Shown here one piece after another: positions 33,803 to 45,800 of a stretch of 64,000 nucleotides of DNA; positions within the stretch are counted from its first letter, which is position 1, and each line of letters begins with the position of its first letter. The notes under the pieces were generated by a model, which made no database searches, was not told where the DNA came from, and saw nothing but the letters and a program-made list of their open reading frames with translations. Source of the stretch: Dichomitus squalens LYAD-421 SS1 (lineage: Eukaryota; Basidiomycota; Agaricomycetes; Polyporales; Polyporaceae); assembly GCF_000275845.1 (NCBI RefSeq), contig NW_006766911.1, positions 124,957-188,956 on the forward strand, given 5' to 3'. A program made the position numbers and the translations under genes.

Positions 33803-34509
33803 GGTCTGCCTTCTGAAGTTCCTGAAGAGAAAAGCGCAGGACTCGCCCGGCCAAAGGGCCAGATCGGAAATCGTTCCACCCGCCGACTGTTGGGGCAGTC
33901 GCCCGACGCTAGGGGAGGGTGGTCGAGCAGGAAATCAGGCCCCATAAGTCGGCGAGGGAGACAGAGAAACATGCTTACAGCGGTGTCTGTTTGCATTCAA
34001 TCGGCGAGATCGGGATCTGTGGCGGTAAGCGAAGGGTGAGCTTTCGCTGTTCGCAGTGCCCGGTGCTGCGCCTTTGACGCTATGATAAACGTACTCTGCA
34101 AATTGAGCTGCTTGGGATCGAAGGGCACTCCAAGCAGAGTACAGAGGGGCGAACGGAAAGACGGGATGAGGACAGCTGCCATGCTCAAGGTGGGGGTGGA
34201 GGTTATATGGGCCTTCGAGTCCTCCTGCACCCTGACAGATCTCTCACGAGATTAAGTTGCTGTACGCGGCAACGTCCACGCGTAGGATAGACGGAGACCC
34301 ACTGACCCTTGCCACAGATTGTGCGGAGACGCCATTGTCTCGCTGACGCCCCCATTCGTATAATAGCAAATACCAGGCTGCCTCGGTAATCACGCTATGG
34401 CATATCTCGTTTGATCATTCGACAGCGGCATCGTCCATCTGGTCCAGATGCCTACATAGTGCCCCTCTTGTCGAATCGCCAAGCACCTCTGGATATAGTT
34501 CAAATTCAG
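33803..34509. other. Upstream region of the velvet gene
   Basis: Promoter and possible 5' leader. Minus-strand open frames here (33997-34230) could form an upstream exon but show no velvet motif. Confidence 0.4.
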
Positions 34510-36420
34510 CTAACTGTCATCGCCTAAGGCGCTGAACCGAAGCATGTTCCTCGTCGCGCTCGTGATGCCTGCAGGTAACGTCATCTGAGGTAACGTGTCG
34601 AACATTCTTCCGACTGTCTGCAGGCTCGTGGCAAAGACAGCATAGGATGAGAGGAGGTTTGAGCGGCTACGTCGACCACATTCTGCTGAATGTGGATGCA
34701 GTCTTGCCGCTCTTGTCAGCTGGTATTTTTGTGCCGCGCACACGACCGGGAACTGTGATGCCCCGTGGCTGAACAATGTCGATGGCCGGACGCGGGTGAT
34801 AAGACCATTGCCACCTGGAAGTCCCCAGCGGAAGCGAGCATGGCATAACTTGTCAAGGCAAAGTGAGAACGTGTGCTTCTGTTCGCTTCCCATGACGATA
34901 ACAGAGGTCGACCTGGCGCCAGATTCATATCACTCACGTCTGCCGACGCTTCCGCACGGCCCGCGTCGGGGCACTCGGACGGAGCTGGATCTATGCCCGC
35001 GACTCGTCAGCGAGGTCTGTCAACGGCAGCATGGTTGCCTATTGCACGTACCAAGCGGTTTGTCGAGACCCCCTTTCATGAGACTTCAAGCTCTGGAGAA
35101 AGACACGCTGAACCTCATGATGTAATTGTGAGGTATGCGCAAGAATAACGTATTGAACCCGGTCAAACTCTTCCCGTTATATGTTTGCACATCAAACCAG
35201 TGTGAGGGAATGCCGATAGTGCACGCAAGCTCAAGGTTGAAGTTCCTCAAGCGCGGCCTTGTCAGCGGCTAACGCGGACCCAATCGCGGACCGCTAATAC
35301 TCATTCCATGGACGTAGGAAGGCGAAACAGGTTGCACCCCCCTAACCTTGCATTCCCCGCGGCCCATCTTGCACCAAGAATGGCACTCTCGTAGTAGATA
35401 GTCTCTGCATGCAACGGTCAGATGACCCGCCATTACCACTAATGCCAGTGGCTCACCTTGGGGTAGTATAGCGCGAACATGACTTTCAGGAGTTCAACCG
35501 TGATCAGCGCCGACCCGTTGCCGATGTCAGAGTACGTCCCAAAATCCAAAATCGCGTGGATGTCTGACAGGTCGTCTATGCTAATGGTAAAGCCAAGTTA
35601 CCGTATGAACCAGCTTCACGTCATTCGCCAGCGTGATCGTGAGTGCGAGCTGGAAGAAGGTGTCGCGCAGAGTATGGTATCAAAGTTTGCCGGCTCCGGT
35701 CTTCCATCCTTTCGAGGTGATGAGTCCGAGGGGACAGCTGACAAACTCAGCCTGACCCTGTAACTAAGCTTCCGCGTGTACCCGAGCGGATCCCCGCCTC
35801 AGGCTGCTCTCCTACATGCAACGGGGAGTTGAGTTCATTGTGAGAACACTAGAAAGATGCTGTCCTCTAGCAAGAGACACGCCATCGGATGCAATTTACG
35901 TACAGCTGTCCTCAATCCAGGGCTTCTTCGCTAGCCTGGACCTCATGTTGCCTTTAGACAGCACTTCTGCTCGTCGTTGCAAATCGCTCACGCAGAGAAG
36001 GACGCGTGCAAGAGTGAGCGCCTATGATGCTCATGACGATGAGCTTACGCGACGCAGGTACAAGGTGGCCTGGGCGACTTACGTTCATTTCATTCTCCAT
36101 GATCACGTATGTAGGCATCGAGATCCATCTATAAGTGCTCACGCTCATCCGGAGTGAGACTATCTGGGCAGGCTTCGTGAGCTGATCCGCATACGCAGCA
36201 CGCCACCTGCGACCGATGCCGTACAAAGGGGTAGTCACTGGGAGTCCTCCAAGCCCCCATGTGCCTTTCTCGACCGGGAAAGCCCGCGAAGGCGCGGCTT
36301 GGACGCGGAAAGAGGACGGGACGTGACCAGCTTCCCCACCTTCCGCGGTATCGTGGGCACGAGCTGAAAGCGCACTGGAAGCCCAGGGTGTTAACGTGAC
36401 CCCTAAGACAAGATTTTACA
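34510..36420 (-). CDS. Unassigned multi-exon gene candidate
   Basis: Several minus-strand segments look like exons bounded by good splice sites. One ends at 36083 (VSTYRWISMPTYVIMENEMN then GTAAGT). Another spans 35904-36021 (ALTLARVLLCVSDLQRRAEV). A third starts at 35848 (SHNELNSPLHVGEQPEAG). Further ones lie near 35457-35590 (DLSDIHAILDFGTYSDIGNG, ALITVELLKVMFALYYPK) and near 35350-35400 (TIYYESAILGARWAAGNA). A tail near 34510-34630 could be the last exon (LPAGITSATRNMLRFSALG). I could not join them all in one phase, and I do not recognise the family. It may be a real gene with undetected introns, or a decaying one. The outer limits are approximate. Confidence 0.3.
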
Positions 36421-37197
36421 AGGCAAGTAGACGCACGACGCCACGACGTGATCAAGCCGACCTTCCTGTCCATCCAGCCTCCGATATTCGGCCACCAAAC
36501 ACATGGCCCGTGGCCTAAGCGCTCGAATCCTAGGGAGCTCCCCAGGCCAATCCATCACATCTCGATGGTCCTTGAGGACGCCTTACGTTTGGAGGGCCAG
36601 GGAGTAGCCATACGAGCCAGCTCCACGAAGACGGCGACGACCCTGCCCTGCATAGACGAGTCGCTATGGCTAGAACACCCTGCGAGCGACATGTTCCAGA
36701 TTTCGCATTCAAGGCCAGCAAAAACCTTGGCAGTGACAAGAATCTCCAGCAGCCTCAAGAGACAGATGTAGATGCAAAGAGGGGGCATCGAACCACATAA
36801 CGTGTCCCATTGTAGAGGCATCATGACCTCAGCTACGTTGAAGCAACAAAATGTCTCTCCGCGTTCCTCCTTGTTCCTACATTTGCCGCCTGCACAATGA
36901 ATGTCCTTAGCATATACGACAGATTTATTCAAACTTACAAAGGAGATCGCGATGGGACGCCGAGGCAGGCGATGATCTTGCATTGACTCTGATGAGGAAG
37001 GAGGACAGGATGTGCCACAGATGTCGGGGCGCTTGCCTCCACGGCACGCCCGGCTCTGCCGCACACAACGGAACAACTCGCTTTTCAGATACACCACTGA
37101 CCCACTGCGCGAAACGATGACCATGAGCTAAGAACGATATACTGCTACAATATCATACAAATGCGACGAGACAAGAATATCTAAGCCAATAAATAGA
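36421..37197. other. Intergenic, no gene recognised
   Basis: This is the 3' flank of histone H3. A 189-codon minus-strand frame (36555-37124) has composition unlike a real protein and no motif. Confidence 0.45.
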
Positions 37198-37770
37198 TCA
37201 CGTCCTCTCGCCCCGGAGACGGCGAGCCAACGCGAGATCTTTTGGTTGGATGGTGACACGCTTAGCGTGGATGGCGGCAAGGTTGGTGTCCTCAAAGAGC
37301 GAGACCAGATATGCTTCTGAAGCTTCCTGGAGCGCCATCACCGCTGACGACTGGAAACGGAGGTCCGTCTGCGAGATAATCAGACGATGGTCTCGCCAAA
37401 GGCGTGCACAAGACGAACCTTGAAGTCCTGCGCGATCTCGCGCACAAGACGTTGGAAGGGAAGCTTGCGGATGAGGAGCTCCGTCGACTTCTGGTAACGG
37501 CGAATTTCACGAAGAGCGACGGTACCAGGCCGGAAACGATGGGGCTTCTTGACGCCACCAGTTGCCGCCTGAAGCCAAGTCAGTGCGAGGCTTGGAAGCC
37601 GAGATGAAACACTTACAGCAGCAGTCTTACGAGCGGCGGACTTTGCAGCAAGCTGCTTACGCGGTGCCTTACCTGGCAAGCACATGCTTGTGAGCGAAGG
37701 TAGAGAATGAGACGCAAAAGAGAAACTCACCACCGGTGGACTTGCGAGCGGTCTGCTTGGTACGGGCCAT
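37198..37770 (-). CDS. Histone H3
   Basis: This is a core nucleosome histone. Exons 37731-37770, 37617-37672, 37419-37568 and 37198-37368 give 138 residues. The tail begins [20 protein letters not shown] with K4, K9 and S10 in the normal context. The histone fold reads [39 protein letters not shown], then [20 protein letters not shown] and ends RLRGERT. The length is two residues above the common 136, because the second exon and the exon 2/3 junction read [17 protein letters not shown] where most H3 proteins have LA(S/T)KAARKSAPATGG. Presence of introns suggests polyadenylated mRNA, as usual in basidiomycetes. The gene is transcribed divergently from H4 across 357 bases. Confidence 0.97.
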
Positions 37771-38127
37771 CGTTAGGATATGAAAGTGAGATGGGATGTA
37801 CGAGATGAAGATGTGGTCGCGGAGAAGGCGGATGGGCGGTGCGAAGTGTAGAACATGACGGCAGCAAGCAAGCGGTTCTTATACAGACGCGCTTGAGCAC
37901 AAAGCGCGCTAAGCCAACGCGTCTGCAGCTCACGTGACAGGCGCGTTGAGCGCGGTCAACAAAATAAGGTTTGATTCACGTGTGGTCCGCGCCTGCGCCT
38001 GTTAAGTACCCGCCGCCGCCGCCTTCCTCACTACAACTCGCCCTCAAGCACTCCCGCCCCTCCCGCTTCATTCAGGCCCATCACTGCGTTATCCCACTCA
38101 TCACACCTAACAACACCTCATTACACA
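37771..38127. promoter_or_regulatory. Divergent H3-H4 promoter
   Basis: The 357-base region between the two start codons contains an MluI cell-cycle box ACGCGT (37917-37922) and related GACGCGC sites. Two CACGTG E-boxes lie at 37931-37936 and 37977-37982. Variants of GCGCG(C/T)TRAGC are repeated at about 37889, 37904 and 37942. MCB elements are bound by the MBF G1/S factor in yeasts, which fits S-phase histone expression; occupancy here is inferred. Confidence 0.65.
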
Positions 38128-38555
38128 ATGTCTGGCCGTGGAAAGGGTGGCAAGGTAATCATTGGATGCAAGTTACACTTCTGGACCCGGACTTACGTTT
38201 ATGATTTCTCTCTCAGGGTCTTGGCAAGGGTGGTGCTAAACGTCACCGCAAGATTCTTCGCGACAACATTCAGGGTATTACGAAGCCCGCCATTCGTCGT
38301 CTAGCCCGTCGTGGTGGTGTCAAGCGTATCTCTGGTCTCATCTACGAAGAGACCCGTGGTGTCCTCAAGATCTTCCTGGAGAACGTGAGTACTGCTTATC
38401 GGTTCTATGTCGGACTTGTCCAACGTCACGAATCCCAGGTTATCCGCGACTCAGTAACGTACACTGAGCATGCCAAGCGCAAGACTGTCACCGCCCTCGA
38501 CGTCGTCTACGCCCTGAAGCGGTCAGGACGCACGCTGTACGGTTTCGGCGCATAG
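38128..38555 (+). CDS. Histone H4
   Basis: This is a core nucleosome histone that pairs with H3. Exons 38128-38154, 38217-38384 and 38439-38555 give 103 residues, the standard length. The tail is [20 protein letters not shown] and the fold reads [40 protein letters not shown] and [20 protein letters not shown], ending GRTLYGFGA. All acetylatable tail lysines (5, 8, 12, 16) and K20 are in place. It is coupled head-to-head with H3, which should keep the two in equal dosage. Confidence 0.98.
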
Positions 38556-40020
38556 ACTTTTGCTCTCGGTTATACCATGTATCCGTTCTGTTGTACTGTA
38601 TACTGTAATCTATCCTCGTACTAGGGCGACAATTTCGAGCTACGAGTGTGTCAAAGAATCAATTTTCAGATGTAGGCCTGTCGGCCCCTGGCAATGTAAC
38701 GTCCAGTGGTTGGGGCATGTGTACGTCCATGTATGGCGGTGCTGCTCGCTTCCACTCCGACATGTTCCTGCGCAAATACGTATTAGTCTAGCGCTATCCC
38801 CTGATGAAAATCGAAGGACGATAGCCATGAAACTACTTCTGGATGTGCAAATACAGTACAAAACATCGGAACAGCAAGATCCCGCCGTGACATTGCTTGC
38901 AGGCACGCGGTGGGACTTGTGCAGCGCGGGCTCCGAAGCCATGGCAGTCAGCCAAGCCATTATACTGCTCCCTTATGCATTGAGCAATTCATGTGGAACT
39001 ACCGACGACGTCAACGGGAAGAAGCGGAGGAGACAAGGTGGAAACGGACTGGTGACATCAGCCCGCGCCGTCTGATGCGTCCGAGTCAAAACTGTCAGCA
39101 CTCCGGACGAGAGATCCCACATCACATCCTGTACCGTTTCGACCCACGGAGGTTCAGGAGGTTCACGCGTCACACGACTGCCCGCGTGAACATGCCAACC
39201 AGGTCGAAACGGTACAGCACTTAGTGCTCAATGCTCGAATGCTGCATGCGGGTAGCAAAGTGCTCGTTCTGGGAGTCCCACGAAGAAGCTGGCAGGCATG
39301 TGCAGTACCGCACCTAACTCCTGCCCCACTGATTAGAGCTCGCTGCGGCATGTCCACGCCAGACTCGTTGACGTACTCGCCACTGTTCGGTCTGAAGCTG
39401 CGGTGTCCTGTCGGAAGCTCGAAGCGGCGGGCAGTGATGGTCCCTGTTCAACTTCCAGCTGCCGTGAGCCCATGCGACCCCGTCATTATCGCGCGCAGCC
39501 TGGAAGCCGACCTGGACCGGCATTAGATGAAATGAACGACTTCCAGCTCGCCTGACATACCTCGTGTCTTTTCCTCATTGCTGGAGCGACGTTGTCTTCG
39601 GTACGGGAGACCCGCTAAGTGGCCACGGAGGCATTCGAGCACTCTGAACCTAGACTACGAGTCTGACTTCCATTCATGAGAACCCCGGTGTGCAGGGTCG
39701 AATCCTGGACACGAGACACCGGCAGCAGCCGCAATTCTGCTGAAAGTTGCCAGACCAACACCTGCTGAGCCGCGTGGAAGTTTCGATCCTGTCCAGCTTC
39801 GAGTCGGGGGATTCCGCACTATCACCGATCGTTGCCGACCGACGCTATAGATGGTCATTGTCCCACCGTTTCTGAATGGCAAAGAGTCTGGTACAAGGCA
39901 TCGACGGCCTGTTGGCATTAGCGGCCGGTCATAGTTACCAAGCAGTCAGGCGAACGAGGCGCCGGGAGAGTAGTACGAGGAACGACACGTCAGGCCTACT
40001 TAGCAATGCGATACGCACGT
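38556..40020. other. Intergenic, with an inverted-repeat structure
   Basis: Contains the 39129-39217 hairpin listed separately. Otherwise only motif-free open frames between convergent H4 and NUP85. Confidence 0.45.
39129..39217. repeat. Nested inverted repeat (potential hairpin)
   Basis: The 16-base arms 39129-39144 and 39202-39217 (CTGTACCGTTTCGACC and its complement) are perfect. Inside them a second 9-base pair, GTTCACGCG (39161-39169) and CGCGTGAAC (39183-39191), is also perfect. No target duplication was seen at the ends. It could be a small foldback element, a structured RNA or a cruciform-forming site. Confidence 0.6.
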
Positions 40021-42849
40021 TCAGTAGTTCCAACCACTGGGCCTGCCTCCCACTCCGATCGCCCCACACCGGGCGTAGTACCGTGCAAGCGCCAACCTGA
40101 CGGTCTGCAGCCTCTGAAGGGCATGCTTTTCGCCACCATGCGCGATCCTCGAAAGTACCGAAAGGTAGTCGTCCCCACATCCCTGTCCAACGCGGATCTG
40201 GATCTCTTCCAGCTTTTGGATAAGGAGGCATGCGTCATTCGACGCGAAGAGCATACGGTCGTCTATTGGGGTGAGAAGCCTCAGAATCGATCAAGGTTAA
40301 CATCCCACCCGGGATGGTCAACGTCGGCAGGAGGGGAGGGAAAGGATCTGAGTAGCAGACTTACTGTACTGGAGAAGTTCAACGGCGTCGCACAGCAGAA
40401 CTGCCCACCACGATTTCGGCGCCGTTTCTTCGCGGAACATCGACACCACATCGGCCGCAGCGCCGGGCCAGTCGCCGTTCCCTCGCCTTTGGTGGAACTC
40501 GGCGAATCGCACAGCAAACATCAGCCGGTGTTGGAAGACGGCAGGGGCGTGAAGTCGGGCCACAGAATCCGCGCCGAAGTTGTGGAGGGAGGGGGCGATG
40601 TTGGCAACAAGGTGAGCAAATTTTGCGGCACCTATTATAACGACCATGAGGATTCGGCGGACCAAATTGAGACGTCGGACCGAAGACGGAGGAGAGTTGG
40701 GCTGGGTTGGACGGACCCAAGAATGAAGAACTAGCTTACCTTGTGCAATGTATTCCTCTAGTACCAAGTCCACAATGCGCCCTAGTCCAGGCCAATCCTC
40801 GGCCGATGTGATGTAGGAGATGGCGAGGCCGTACTCTTTTTCTCGGATGAACGTCTGAGCCGCAATCTGGATAGTTTGATCAATAGAAGTCCCTGGGAAC
40901 GCCGTGATTCGCAACCAGTGATAGCTGACCTTGCACACTGAGCGACGAATCTCCTCTCTCTGATACTCAAAGCATGCTTCGTTGACGTCCTTCAAGACGC
41001 CCACAAGCTGCCCGCTTCGGATGCGGGTCGCCTCCTCCCCGGCGGCGGCAGCGTCTTCCGGCAGCTCCAAGCGAAGAGGGACCCGCATGAGAACCTGGTC
41101 TCCCATTTCCCTCCCAATCTCGCCGCATGAGTACATATAGTCAACAGTGATGCGCCATAAAGCTGGGTCTGCACGAAGGGATTCGGCGTAGGCAAGGATA
41201 TAATGTTGGCGGAGGGTAAGTTCAGAGCTGCAACGAATTAGTGACTGGCTCGGGGAATGTCGGCGAACGGCGTACTCGTCGGGATCGGCGTCAATGAGCT
41301 CGATGGGTTCCATGAGATCTGCAAGGTGCGCCGCGAGCCAAACGTCCAACTGTGCAGCCTCCGACAATGCCTGCGTGGGTCTGCCGAGGAAGAGTAAGGA
41401 GTGAATCGTGTCTTCCCTGTCCGTCGGATCTGGAGGCATTTCATCCAAAATCTGAGCCACGATATCGCTACGGTCGCAGCCAGTAAGCAGGGAGGCGGGC
41501 GAACTGGCAACAAAGAGACTCACGGAAGGTCCTGTCTCCGTAGTCGAGTGTCGACGAAGATACCCCAAGCCGCGCACACCTCCTTCCAGTCAGCGCCAAG
41601 CTCTGTGCACACCTTCTTGATCACTTCACTGCGACCCTCAAGAATGCCAACGATATCGCTGAACCGGTCCCACCAGTTCTCGAAATCGTCCTCCCTTTCA
41701 CTGTCAGGGACGCGGTCCAACTCTATACGCAGAGTTTTCACCTTATCTTTCCATCGACGCGAGGCGACAGCGAAGTCACGTTCGGCATCGAAGTGGTGAA
41801 GGCGGGGATGGTTGGTCAGGAGCGGGGAGAGTTGCTGGGCGAGGCCCTGCAGGTATGTCGATGGGTGTTTGCCGAGCACATCCAAGAAAAAGGCGGATGC
41901 CTTCGACAAGCCTCGCAACGACGTCCTATTCCGGCGAACGTGTCAGTCTATCGAACCCACTATGTTCGCCAGCTTGGGACGCGCCTCGTGAGGTATGACC
42001 AGAAGCCGGGGTCCTCCCACGGACGCTCCTGGCTACTGAGGTCGTCACCCTCTTGCGTGGAGGGTTCGATGAAATGTGTATTCAGCCACTCCATTAGCTC
42101 GTCTCCGATAGGCACGTCTTCAAAACCAGGCTCCGGGAGATATAAGACGGAGAAGAGGGAGAAGCAGGTGTACAGCTTGCGGTAGTGTTCGGCATCAAAT
42201 TGAAGGGGTTCCGGACGAGAGATATCGCGCTGAGCCGAGCGGATGTCTAAGCACAGCTAAAATCGCAAGGGTAATATGAACATACCGAGGCATACATGCA
42301 ACACTCCTTGCAGAAGTTCACGTAGTCATTGGCCAGCTTGTTAAGGGCTTGCATGACGTCCTCGCTCTGCAGCCTGCATGAAGTGTCGACAAACGGATAA
42401 TGGGGTTTAGAAAGGACCCAACGCTTACAATTGAGTATCCCTCGCACGGGAGGCCTTGAGCAGGTTTTGGACTGCAGCGAAAATGACTGACATATCTGTG
42501 ACGAACTGGGTACTCGTCCGCGGCCATCCACAAGAAAGAGAGCAAGAAAACGTACGACTCTTCGTTCAGATAGAGGTGCCTGTTGCAGACTCGCTAAAAA
42601 TATTTGCTGGCTGCCGGGTGACACAATGCCTTGAGAACGGAGAACCTGTACGCCTCTATTAACACGCCTAACCAAGCAGAGCATGCGATCCGCCGCTAAC
42701 CGTACATTTGGGGATGCAAACACAGATATCTGTAGGTCCCTCGGGGAAAGGGTGAACGATAATGTCCTCCCTGACTGTCTAAAATCGTCTGCGGCACCTT
42801 GTTTGAACAGCGGTGGAACAAGGTGTGCTGTTTGCTTTGCTGTAACCAT
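40021..42849 (-). CDS. NUP85: Nucleoporin Nup85
   Basis: Nup85 is a helical scaffold subunit of the Y (Nup107-160) complex of the nuclear pore. Phase-consistent exons are 42429-42512, 42286-42373, 41985-42256, 41524-41925, 41276-41467, 40740-41227, 40365-40631 and 40021-40262. Diagnostic text includes FDAEHYRKLYTCFSLFSVLY, LRQHYILAYAESLRADPALW then RITVDYMYSCGEIGREMGDQ, and LVLEEYIAQG near the C-terminus, ending in KLEEIQIRVGQ. The first exon, 42706-42849, begins MVTAKQTAHLVPPLF and contains GRTLSFTLSPRDLQISVFAS, as in other basidiomycete Nup85 starts. The small exon or exons between 42513 and 42705 (possibly 42559-42593) were not resolved. The intron 41926-41984 appears to use a GC donor, and 41228-41275 is a 48-base stop-free intron. 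Coordinates give the outer limits of the CDS. Confidence 0.85.
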
Positions 42850-45800
42850 CTTCGGACCGCTCAGTGACTCTTGGAGATTGTGCGAGGTATGATCCAGTCT
42901 CAGAGATGCATGAGCAGGGACGGCAGAACGTCGAAAGCAGTGGCACCGGCTGAGAAAAGCACAACGCGCGTGGGGCCCGCGCGCGAGACGCGTCTCTGTA
43001 TGTGACCAGGCGTCTGCGGCAGCGGCTGCAGGCCCGGGAGCCGCAATCCATCCTTTCTGACCACCACTTCCTGGGTCCAGCACACTCGTTGCTCACGCTA
43101 CATGAAGCCTGTTAGTTGCCGAGAACCTTAGCTGAGTCTCAAGTCTGCGATCCATGCACTCATAACATAGGCAGGGTCCACCTTCGGGATAGCACCCAAA
43201 TGTCGTCCAGTCCGAAGCATCCATATTGCGCCCTTTGCCGTCTCAATACTCTCTGATGAATGCACTGAAAGATATGAAGGTCCAATAAACAAGAACATCG
43301 GTCTGTGATCACGAGAAGTACAGTCGATCGACTCATTCACGCTCCAAACATTACTGGACTTGAAGGACGCTCCCTGCCTTATCCGTCCATATGGCGCTCA
43401 CCGGTGAGCCGCCATATCATCTAGGTTCTGTAGTTTGCGACCACGTATTGAAAAGCGGGTCCATTCCGGTAATTGAGTCCGGGATGCTCGTGAGGCCCTC
43501 GCCCTGCCTCTTCGCAGAACTCGCATACGTCGCTGGACTGAGTCATAATGAGGTGGTGCTCCTCTCTCTGCCTGTGCAACATGCGTACTATCAGTTCTTT
43601 TCCCAGTACATGCCGCATTCAGTCACTCACACTCCCTCGCATCGCTGTTGGCAGTCGTGTGGGGCCGCCGTGTGATTTGTGCTGAGGCGACAGACTGTAC
43701 GATGACAGTCGACCTGTGAAGTCGTCAGCACCTCTCTAGACGATGGATATGGATGGGATCGAAAGTGCCTCTTGTCTCCCCCTACTCTGTCGCCAACCGC
43801 ATGCCCACTCGGTGTACTGCACGAGAGAGTAGCACATACTGAGAGATAGTTGTGTGGTGTTTGGAGAAACGGAGGGGAGGATGTATCCTGTTTCTTCAGC
43901 AATAGCGAGCCCTGGTTTTATATTCCATGCACGCAGGTAGCATGAACCTTGGGCCTCGTAGAAACGAGCGGCGAGTATCAGATTACCCCACCACCGAATC
44001 CCAAAGCGGAGCGGCAGTCAGAAGTGCGGTCTGGCGCTATCTAGCACGTTGAGCAAGTACGCTCGAGTATCCCGAGTTGTCAATGCCGAACGACTATTGG
44101 ACAGGCGCCGCCATTCAGTGAACACCGCGCTGAAGTGGTGCGGACGCCTCGGTATAGCTTCCCAGTCTGCTTGTATAGCATTCCGGCTGCTTAGCCGCAC
44201 AGCCCGTACCATACACCCTGGCGCTAGGCATGCTACAAACTTCATTTCTTCTGCTTCGGAGTCCGGGTTGAGGCTTCCTCGATCCAAACGTGGCGAAGTC
44301 TATATATTTGTGGATACCGTGCTGCCAATCACATCGATGCTCTGACAGAACAGGCAACACTAGACGCAGAAGGCGTATTCGAGTGACAAGACCATCTCTG
44401 TTGCTCTTGCTCAAGGGGGCGAAGAGCAAGGCTTGACACGGCGAAGGTTGGCGGAGGGATTCAATGATCAACGTCCGCTGCTTCAGAAGACTCCGGCATC
44501 CTGCTCTCCCGACGTTGACCATAAATTAATGACATCGATCGTTGTCGTCACTATATCTGCTTCCCGGTTTGAGGATCTCTTGTCTGTGACTATGAACCGA
44601 AGCAGGAAAGTCAGATGTTGCCTCGGTCAAATGCAATACGGTCCCATGGGAATCCCGTCCAGATAAGGATCGTATTCTCACTGCACGCCGTGGGCAGAGT
44701 ATGATCGAACTTCTCAGCAATCGTCGAGGTCTTTCCGCCTGCATGTGACCGAAGGCAAGGCGTTTTTTTCATCTCTAGAAATTTCTCAAGAGCGCAATTG
44801 TTTATCATGCAGCGGTGGGCACCGGGTTTACTACCACATTGTCCAGCTTCAAACAGGCCCTGTCTCCTTGAGCTCATGCTTGGGCCATCAGGATGGTTGG
44901 GGAAACAGTGCAGGTATATCCCATCGTGATGCGCGCGCGCGAACCACGCCCGCCGTCTTGCGGGGCTATGACTGGCATGTCCATGTCCGCGGTCATCGAG
45001 AGACAAGTCGAATCTTTACGTGAAGGGTCGAGGGGGGAGTCGGCAGCGATGCCTGCGGATGGGCGATGTCGATGAGATCCGGCATGGCTACCCTTGAGAG
45101 GACGGGGCATGTCTTCCTTGCGTTTCCCGCAGTTACGCTTTATATGGGAACCGGAGATTCCCAAGATTCCTGAGCATTCTAGGAGGTATGTGTCATAATA
45201 CCATATCCTGAGACGCATATTCGCATAGGTCATACAGGGTCGGCAGCCGTTCAACTGCATATTACTCATCTCATGCATTGCGTCCCATCGCAACGAAGTC
45301 CCTGCCCCACGTATGCACCGATTGATTAGAGTTCAATCGCCTATCTTATACGGAATAGACTTACTGCGCTGACCCGCAATCAATCCTTCGCGACAAAGTG
45401 GTTGCTAGATGTAAAACGCGACTCGCTTGACGCACGGGCAGATAGGGCTAGGTTGCGCTGGTATGTTCGAAATTCCGGCATAGGGCATGCCGCGCTGGTG
45501 TCTCGTGGTTACGCGCGTGACCCGAATTAGAAATGGGCAGATCCAGTAATTGCTTGAAGGCGGGAAGGTTAAGGTTGACGCCGTCCAATTGGAGCCAATG
45601 TCCCACTTCCAATGAGCGCACAGAGCGCACACATCCAGGTGCGTTCTCTCTCCCTTGAAAGGAACTCCTCTGTAAGATTCATTTAATGTTGTGCAGACGA
45701 CGTGACACGCATGCCGAAGCCGCAAAGGAATGGAAACACAGGCATCCTGCTCTAGCGGAGGAATGAACCTCGGTGAATCCGTAAGACCTCATGCATCATC

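Noticed and set aside
36555..37124. A 189-codon minus-strand frame
   Set aside because: Cysteine- and serine-scattered composition, no motif, no exon partner.
39670..39720. A T-loop-like GGTCGAATCC segment considered as a tRNA
   Set aside because: No acceptor or anticodon arm could be paired around it.
40006..40734. A 242-codon plus-strand open frame
   Set aside because: Antisense to the NUP85 C-terminal exons, which have matching splice sites and family motifs.
42247..43083. A 278-codon minus-strand frame as a separate gene
   Set aside because: It runs through several NUP85 introns; the spliced frame recovers Nup85 motifs instead.
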